NCBI GenBank assembly: GCA_002374095.1
Contig: DFKY01000010.1
Coordinates: 115,901-179,900, forward strand
Direction: 5' to 3'
DNA: 64,000 nucleotides
Origin: Lachnospiraceae bacterium UBA3633
Lineage (GTDB): Bacteria > Bacillota > Clostridia > Lachnospirales > Lachnospiraceae
The stretch's first letter is position 1. The number at the start of each line of letters is the position of its first letter. Made by a program: the position numbers and the translations under genes. The notes beneath the pieces were generated by a model. That model was not told the origin of the DNA and searched no databases. It was given only the letters and a program-made list of their open reading frames with translations. Below are positions 60,137 to 64,000 of the stretch, in pieces.

Positions 60137-60600
60137 TAAAAATAGGTTTTAATAATGACAACAATTATAGATTTGAGTTTGATGAAAAAAGGCTTTCTAA
60201 AAGAATATCGAAAGCTGTCTTTGATTTAGAAAATCTTCATGCAAACTTTTCTTTTGACATAAGCCTTGTATCAAAAGAAAGAATTAGATCGATTAATAAG
60301 AAGACACGCGGAATTAATAAAATTACGGATGTGCTGTCATTTCCATTTATCGATGGTAATGGGCTCACAATTACTGATTTTGATACTAAGACGATATTTT
60401 TAGGTGATGTGGTTATCTGCTATGACAAGATTATAAGTCAAGCGAAACTTTATAATCATAGTGTAAAAAGAGAGTATAGTTTTCTTCTTACTCACTCTTT
60501 ATTACATCTACTGGGATATGACCATATATCAAAAAAGCAAGAAAAAATAATGTTTGACAAGCAGGACACAGTGCTTGAAAATCTTGGGATATATAGATAA
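60133..60600 (+). CDS. ybeY: Endoribonuclease YbeY
   Basis: A 155-residue zinc protein. The metal motif is HSLLHLLGYDH near the C-terminus (three His), and TDVLSFPF lies in the middle. YbeY takes part in 16S rRNA maturation and ribosome quality control. It overlaps phoH by four bases and runs directly into the next gene. Confidence 0.93.
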   Translation: MIKIGFNNDNNYRFEFDEKRLSKRISKAVFDLENLHANFSFDISLVSKERIRSINKKTRGINKITDVLSFPFIDGNGLTITDFDTKTIFLGDVVICYDKIISQAKLYNHSVKREYSFLLTHSLLHLLGYDHISKKQEKIMFDKQDTVLENLGIYR

Positions 60601-62267
60601 TGTCAGAAGAACGTATAAAAAAACGTAATACATTCTTGATGCAAGGTAGTATACTTGCTATGGCTGGTATACTTGTAAGAATCATTGGCCTCATATATAG
60701 GATACCTATGATCAATATCATAGGTACTAAAGGAAATGGCTATTATACTTCTGCATATAGTGTATATTCTTTATTTCTTATATTATCATCATATTCATTT
60801 CCAACAGCAATTTCAAAAATACTATCTGAAAGATTGGCAGAGGGTAGGTTTAAGGATGCTAAAAATGTCATAAGAATATCGCTACTCTTATCGGTGGTAG
60901 TGGGATTTATAATGTTTGCAATAATGTATTTTGGAGCTGACATTATAAGTACTATTCATAGAAAACCATTACTATCATTCGCACTTAGAGCACTTGCTCC
61001 TACACTTTTTATCATGGCGATACTTTCTATACTTCGTGGAGTTTTCCAAGGCATGGGCAATATGATACCGACAGCAGTATCACAAATATTTGAACAGATT
61101 GCCAATGCCATTGCAAGCATTGTATTTGCATACATACTTTTTAAGCGGGGTGAGATAGCAAATCTCATATATGAATCAGAAGAGTACTCTTATGCTTTTG
61201 GAGCAAGAGGCGGGGCTATTGGTACAGGAGTTGGAGCATTTGTAGCGCTTATCGTACTTGTGATAATGTTTAGAAAACTTCATCGTAAATTTCGAAAGTT
61301 TTTAAACAATAATAATTATATTGAAGTTGAGTCAAGTGGTAAAATTTTAAATGTATTATTTACTACTATGGTTCCTATAATTATATCAAGTACAATATAT
61401 AATATTACTTCAGTGGTTGATGATTTACTTTTTTCAAATGTCCTTACCATTATGAAGTCAGAATTAAACATAGTGGTTCTTTGGGGCATTTTTGGGAATT
61501 ACCATTTACTTTTCAACATACCAGTTGCAGTATCAAATGCTCTTACATCATCAATCATACCGTCAATATCAAGTTCTGTGGCTGTTAATGATGTGAGAGA
61601 AGTAGTTCTTAAGACTAAGTATTCTATAAAGTATACTATGCTTATAGTTATACCATCATTTATAGGACTATTTATACTTGCAGATCCTATCTGCAAAGCT
61701 CTTTTTAAAGAAAATATTGATATGCTTATAAGTGTCTTAAGAGCTGGAAGTATAGCGGTTGTATTCTTTTCACTATCTACAGTAACTATAGGAGTACTTC
61801 AGGGGCTTGGGCATTATAGTATACCACTTAAAAATTCTCTTATCGCATTTGCAGTGCATATTGTCGCATGCCTAATATTACTCGTGCCATTTAATCTAAA
61901 TATTTACGCTATAGTATACAGCATGATAATATTTGCTCTTACTTTATCAATACTTAATCAGCGTGCAATAAATAAAATAGTTAGATATAATAACCCGAGA
62001 TTTAGAAGAAGATATATACTTACCTTCTTCCTTATGACACTTAGTGCTGTGATAATGGGAATTGTCACATATATGCTTAATTCATTTCTTGCGAATGTTG
62101 TGCTTACCGGTGCAAGTATAATCTTTATCTGGATAAGACTTATTATATGTGTAGCTGTTGCTATAACTATATATATGTTTCTTGTGGTACTACTCGGTGT
62201 AGTTAGAAAAAAAGATGCTCTTTATATGCCATTTATATCAAGATTTAGCAGGATTTTGAGAGGATAG
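60600..62267 (+). CDS. SpoVB/MurJ-like polysaccharide flippase (MOP family)
   Basis: A 555-residue protein with about 14 hydrophobic segments. RNTFLMQGSILAMAGILVRIIGLIYRIPMINIIGTKGNGYYTSAYSVYS and RGVFQGMGNMIPTAVSQIFEQ match the YtgP/SpoVB branch. Members flip lipid-linked sugars, including lipid II, across the membrane. Its ATG overlaps the ybeY stop (TAATG). Confidence 0.88.
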   Translation: MSEERIKKRNTFLMQGSILAMAGILVRIIGLIYRIPMINIIGTKGNGYYTSAYSVYSLFLILSSYSFPTAISKILSERLAEGRFKDAKNVIRISLLLSVVVGFIMFAIMYFGADIISTIHRKPLLSFALRALAPTLFIMAILSILRGVFQGMGNMIPTAVSQIFEQIANAIASIVFAYILFKRGEIANLIYESEEYSYAFGARGGAIGTGVGAFVALIVLVIMFRKLHRKFRKFLNNNNYIEVESSGKILNVLFTTMVPIIISSTIYNITSVVDDLLFSNVLTIMKSELNIVVLWGIFGNYHLLFNIPVAVSNALTSSIIPSISSSVAVNDVREVVLKTKYSIKYTMLIVIPSFIGLFILADPICKALFKENIDMLISVLRAGSIAVVFFSLSTVTIGVLQGLGHYSIPLKNSLIAFAVHIVACLILLVPFNLNIYAIVYSMIIFALTLSILNQRAINKIVRYNNPRFRRRYILTFFLMTLSAVIMGIVTYMLNSFLANVVLTGASIIFIWIRLIICVAVAITIYMFLVVLLGVVRKKDALYMPFISRFSRILRG

Positions 62268-62268
62268 T

Positions 62269-63513
62269 ATGGATATTGGTATAATTGGCGGAGGTGCAAG
62301 TGGTATGATGCTTGCAGCCTTACTAAATAAAAGTAATAAAGTAACGATTATTGAAAGAAATCATAAGCTTGGCAAAAAATTGCTTCTTACAGGAAATGGT
62401 AAATGCAATTTTACAAGTGGAGATTTTGATGATTTAGAAGATATTTATAATAATGATTTTGCAATCGAGATATATAAAAAGCATGACTTTAAAGAAATGA
62501 TAAAATTTTTTAACTCTATTGGTGTGGAAGAGAAGATAGAAATACATAGGGGACATGCATACTATTATCCACGAAGTAATAAAGCAACAAGTGTCTACTA
62601 TGCACTTTTTGATAAGCTTTCTGACAATGAAGTCAGGATAGTATATGATACTCAAGTTAAGGATATAACTTTAAGTGGCGATAAGTTTAATGTAGTTGCA
62701 GATGGTGATACATATTCATTTGACAAACTTGTGATTGCAACAGGTGGCAAATCGTATAAAAATACTGGAAGTGATGGTAATTTATATAGTATTATTTCAA
62801 AGCTTGGACATAAGATTATAAAGCCGCTTCCTGCACTTGTAGGATTTAGATGTGATGATAAAGACATAAAAAGTTTAAAAGGCGTGAGGGTAGATGCGTG
62901 CGTTACTGTACATGTAGAAGGCGATGATGAATTCACATTTTTTGAAAGTGGAGAAGTACAGTTTACTGAAAATTATATATCTGGTATACCAATTATGAAT
63001 TTATCAAGGAAAGCCAATAGATATATTAGCGATGGAAAAAATGTATCTATGAGATTTGATTTTTGTAGTGACATACCAATTGACAGATTTGATAAAAGGT
63101 TTGATGCCCTTGTAGAAAAGCTACGAAAAAGAAAAAATGATATATCTTATAGAGAAAAAGACAACTTTTTAAGCGGATTCTTGCCAGATGAGATATCATA
63201 TGTTATAATGAAAAGAAGTAGTGCTGGTGGAAGATTAGTTAGTGATATTGATGATGGTTCTCTAAAACGTATAGCGCAAAACATTTTAAATTTTAATATT
63301 TCTAATATCAGTATAGGCAATTTTGATACAGCACAAATTACTATAGGCGGTGTATCAACTGATGAGATTGATAGGACTACACTTGAATCAAAAATAATAA
63401 AAGGGCTATACTTTATAGGAGAAGTGATAGATATTGATGGCAAGTGCGGTGGTTATAATTTACAACTTGATTTTTCTACGGCAAAAGCTGTATCTTTATC
63501 ATTGGATAATTAA
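62269..63513 (+). CDS. HI0933/BaiN family flavoprotein
   Basis: A 414-residue FAD protein starting MDIGIIGGGASGMMLAALLNKSNKVTIIERN with GKKLLLTGNGKCNFTS, and ending GEVIDIDGKCGGYNLQLDFSTAKAVSLS, the family hallmarks. One member (BaiN) reduces bile-acid double bonds in a gut clostridium, but most are uncharacterised, so bile-acid activity should not be assumed. Confidence 0.9.
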   Translation: MDIGIIGGGASGMMLAALLNKSNKVTIIERNHKLGKKLLLTGNGKCNFTSGDFDDLEDIYNNDFAIEIYKKHDFKEMIKFFNSIGVEEKIEIHRGHAYYYPRSNKATSVYYALFDKLSDNEVRIVYDTQVKDITLSGDKFNVVADGDTYSFDKLVIATGGKSYKNTGSDGNLYSIISKLGHKIIKPLPALVGFRCDDKDIKSLKGVRVDACVTVHVEGDDEFTFFESGEVQFTENYISGIPIMNLSRKANRYISDGKNVSMRFDFCSDIPIDRFDKRFDALVEKLRKRKNDISYREKDNFLSGFLPDEISYVIMKRSSAGGRLVSDIDDGSLKRIAQNILNFNISNISIGNFDTAQITIGGVSTDEIDRTTLESKIIKGLYFIGEVIDIDGKCGGYNLQLDFSTAKAVSLSLDN

Positions 63514-63537
63514 AGTAAAATCTATGTAGGAGTGTAT

Positions 63538-63729
63538 ATGGATAGTAGTCTTGCAAAAAAGGTAGAAAGACTCAATGAGTTATATAAGAAAAAAGAATCT
63601 ACTAATAGGCTAAGTGAAGAGGAGCTTACAGAGCAAAGCGTGCTTAGAGATGAGATAATCAACTATTTTCAGTTTGCTATAAGGTCAAGTGCTAATTCCA
63701 AAAAAGAGGCTACGAAGGAAAACCAATAA
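63538..63729 (+). CDS. DUF896 (YnzC-like) family protein
   Basis: The ATG at 63538 follows TAGGAGTG and is preferred to an in-frame GTG at 63532 (63 residues). KKVERLNELYKKKESTNRLSEEELTEQSVLRDEIINYFQ fits the UPF0291 helical hairpin. YneC/YnzC-type proteins are small and cytosolic, with unknown roles; one is part of the SOS regulon in Bacillus. Confidence 0.85.
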   Translation: MDSSLAKKVERLNELYKKKESTNRLSEEELTEQSVLRDEIINYFQFAIRSSANSKKEATKENQ

Positions 63730-63752
63730 ACATAAATTTTCTTATTTTTTTC

Positions 63753-63781
63753 TTGACTTAAGATACCAAGTAAAGTATAAT
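63753..63781 (+). promoter_or_regulatory. Promoter of the Val-Thr-Tyr tRNA cluster
   Basis: TTGACT (63753-63758), 17 bases, consensus TATAAT (63776-63781). Transcription would start about 13 bases before the first tRNA. Confidence 0.8.
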
Positions 63782-63800
63782 CATATTGCAAAGTGTATAT

Positions 63801-63873
63801 GGGGTGTTAGCTCAGCTGGGAGAGCATCTGCCTTACAAGCAGGGGGGCAGAGGTTCGAGCCCTCTTGGTCCCA
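63801..63873 (+). tRNA. tRNA-Val (anticodon TAC), acceptor stem partly unpaired
   Basis: A 73-nt tRNA with D stem GCTC/GAGC, anticodon arm TCTGC-CTTACAA-GCAGG (TAC), T arm AGAGG-TTCGAGC-CCTCT and discriminator A. The acceptor strands GGGGTGT and TGGTCCC pair well only at positions 1-3. Positions 4 and 5 are G-T pairs, and 6:67 (G-G) and 7:66 (T-T) do not pair. The rest of the molecule is normal, so the defect is either real, a copy in decay, or a sequence/assembly error. CCA is not encoded. Confidence 0.8.
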
Positions 63874-63880
63874 GTACCAT

Positions 63881-63953
63881 GCCGATGTGGCTCAATTGGC
63901 AGAGCAGCTGATTTGTAATCAGCAGGTTAACGGTTCGAGTCCGTTCATCGGCT
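63881..63953 (+). tRNA. tRNA-Thr (anticodon TGT)
   Basis: A 73-nt tRNA with fully paired acceptor GCCGATG/CATCGGC, anticodon arm GCTGA-TTTGTAA-TCAGC (TGT) and T arm AACGG-TTCGAGT-CCGTT. Discriminator T. It starts seven bases after tRNA-Val. Confidence 0.95.
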
Positions 63954-63966
63954 TTTAGTTTTATAA

Positions 63967-64000
63967 GGATGGGTTCCCGAGTGGCCAAAGGGGGCAGACT
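63967..64000 (+). tRNA. tRNA-Tyr, 3' part beyond the window
   Basis: The last 34 bases begin with acceptor GGATGGG and a class II-type D arm (TTCCCGAGTGGCCAAAGG) and run into an anticodon stem GCAGA-CT. This matches the usual tRNA-Tyr 5' half. The anticodon itself lies past the window end, so Tyr is inferred from the D arm and stem. Confidence 0.75.

Noticed and set aside
63689..63958. 89-codon frame over the tRNA-Val and tRNA-Thr genes
   Set aside because: It is simply translated tRNA sequence; the cloverleafs explain it fully.
1..64000. CRISPR array or prophage
   Set aside because: I found no regularly spaced short repeats, no cas genes, and no phage structural, integrase or lysis genes anywhere in the window.

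Overview
The window comes from a low-GC, monoderm, anaerobe-type Firmicute, most likely a clostridium (possibly Lachnospiraceae-like; this is inferred from gene order and protein style, not from a marker search). Reasons: the ylxM-rpsP-khpA-rimM-trmD-rplS-lepB-ylqF-rnhB-yraN order, infC-rpmI-rplT followed by pheST, RecU, ClpC-RadA, RqcH, zinc-type L31, a SpoVB-like flippase, NADP-type glutamate dehydrogenase, and a molybdenum hydroxylase with FdrA/YlbE proteins. Almost all genes lie on the + strand.

Region 1 (1-8290) is a catabolic cluster for N-heterocycles or ureides: the end of fdrA, a separate 57-residue gene carrying the FdrA tail, a YlbE/AllG-like DUF1116 protein, a metal-dependent cyclase/amidohydrolase, a three-subunit xanthine-dehydrogenase-type enzyme and an NCS2 nucleobase permease with its own promoter, leader and terminator. 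FdrA and YlbE are subunits of oxamate carbamoyltransferase in E. coli, so the likely logic is uptake, hydroxylation, ring opening, then phosphorolysis to carbamoyl phosphate. Region 2 (8304-14097) has an unknown secreted protein and then the most unusual part of the window: a 4.9-kb AT-rich island bounded by perfect 51-bp direct repeats. It holds a structured RNA with promoter and terminator, an SPFH/GYF protein, a four-helix membrane coiled-coil protein, a zinc ribbon-TIR-TPR protein and a zinc ribbon membrane protein. This is the best candidate for an undescribed system, possibly a membrane-linked TIR stress or defence module.

Region 3 (14163-18998): QueT-like transporter, P1B metal ATPase, EamA transporter, dapB and nth. 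Region 4 (18983-25795): a sugar or polyol catabolic locus with a divergent deoR-alcohol dehydrogenase pair and an NhaC-type antiporter, 2-hydroxyacid dehydrogenase, LsrK-like FGGY kinase and class II aldolase. Region 5 (25800-32610): SpoIIE-type phosphatase, rpmE, YqhQ, HAD phosphatase, prmC, prfA, gdhA.

Region 6 (32660-42260): one tightly packed run joining two surface proteins (SH3b/glucosaminidase and cohesin/cadherin-like), clpC, radA, a Thr-rich secreted protein, a TolQ/MotA/ExbB-type channel and a DUF2149 protein. Region 7 (42266-63729) is mostly housekeeping: rpsT, an ECF S component, tRNA-Pro, an FMN-binding protein, the rpsP-yraN run (with a signal peptidase whose expected catalytic Lys is Arg, and a MITE-like element at the rnhB stop), trpS, recU, an RNA methyltransferase, rqcH, infC (ATT start) to pheT, rpsU, phoH, ybeY, a flippase, a BaiN/HI0933 flavoprotein and a DUF896 protein. 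The window ends in a Val-Thr-Tyr tRNA cluster.

A recurring trait is genes with a good -10 element placed 6-16 bases before the start codon and no Shine-Dalgarno sequence, which points to leaderless or very short-leader mRNAs.
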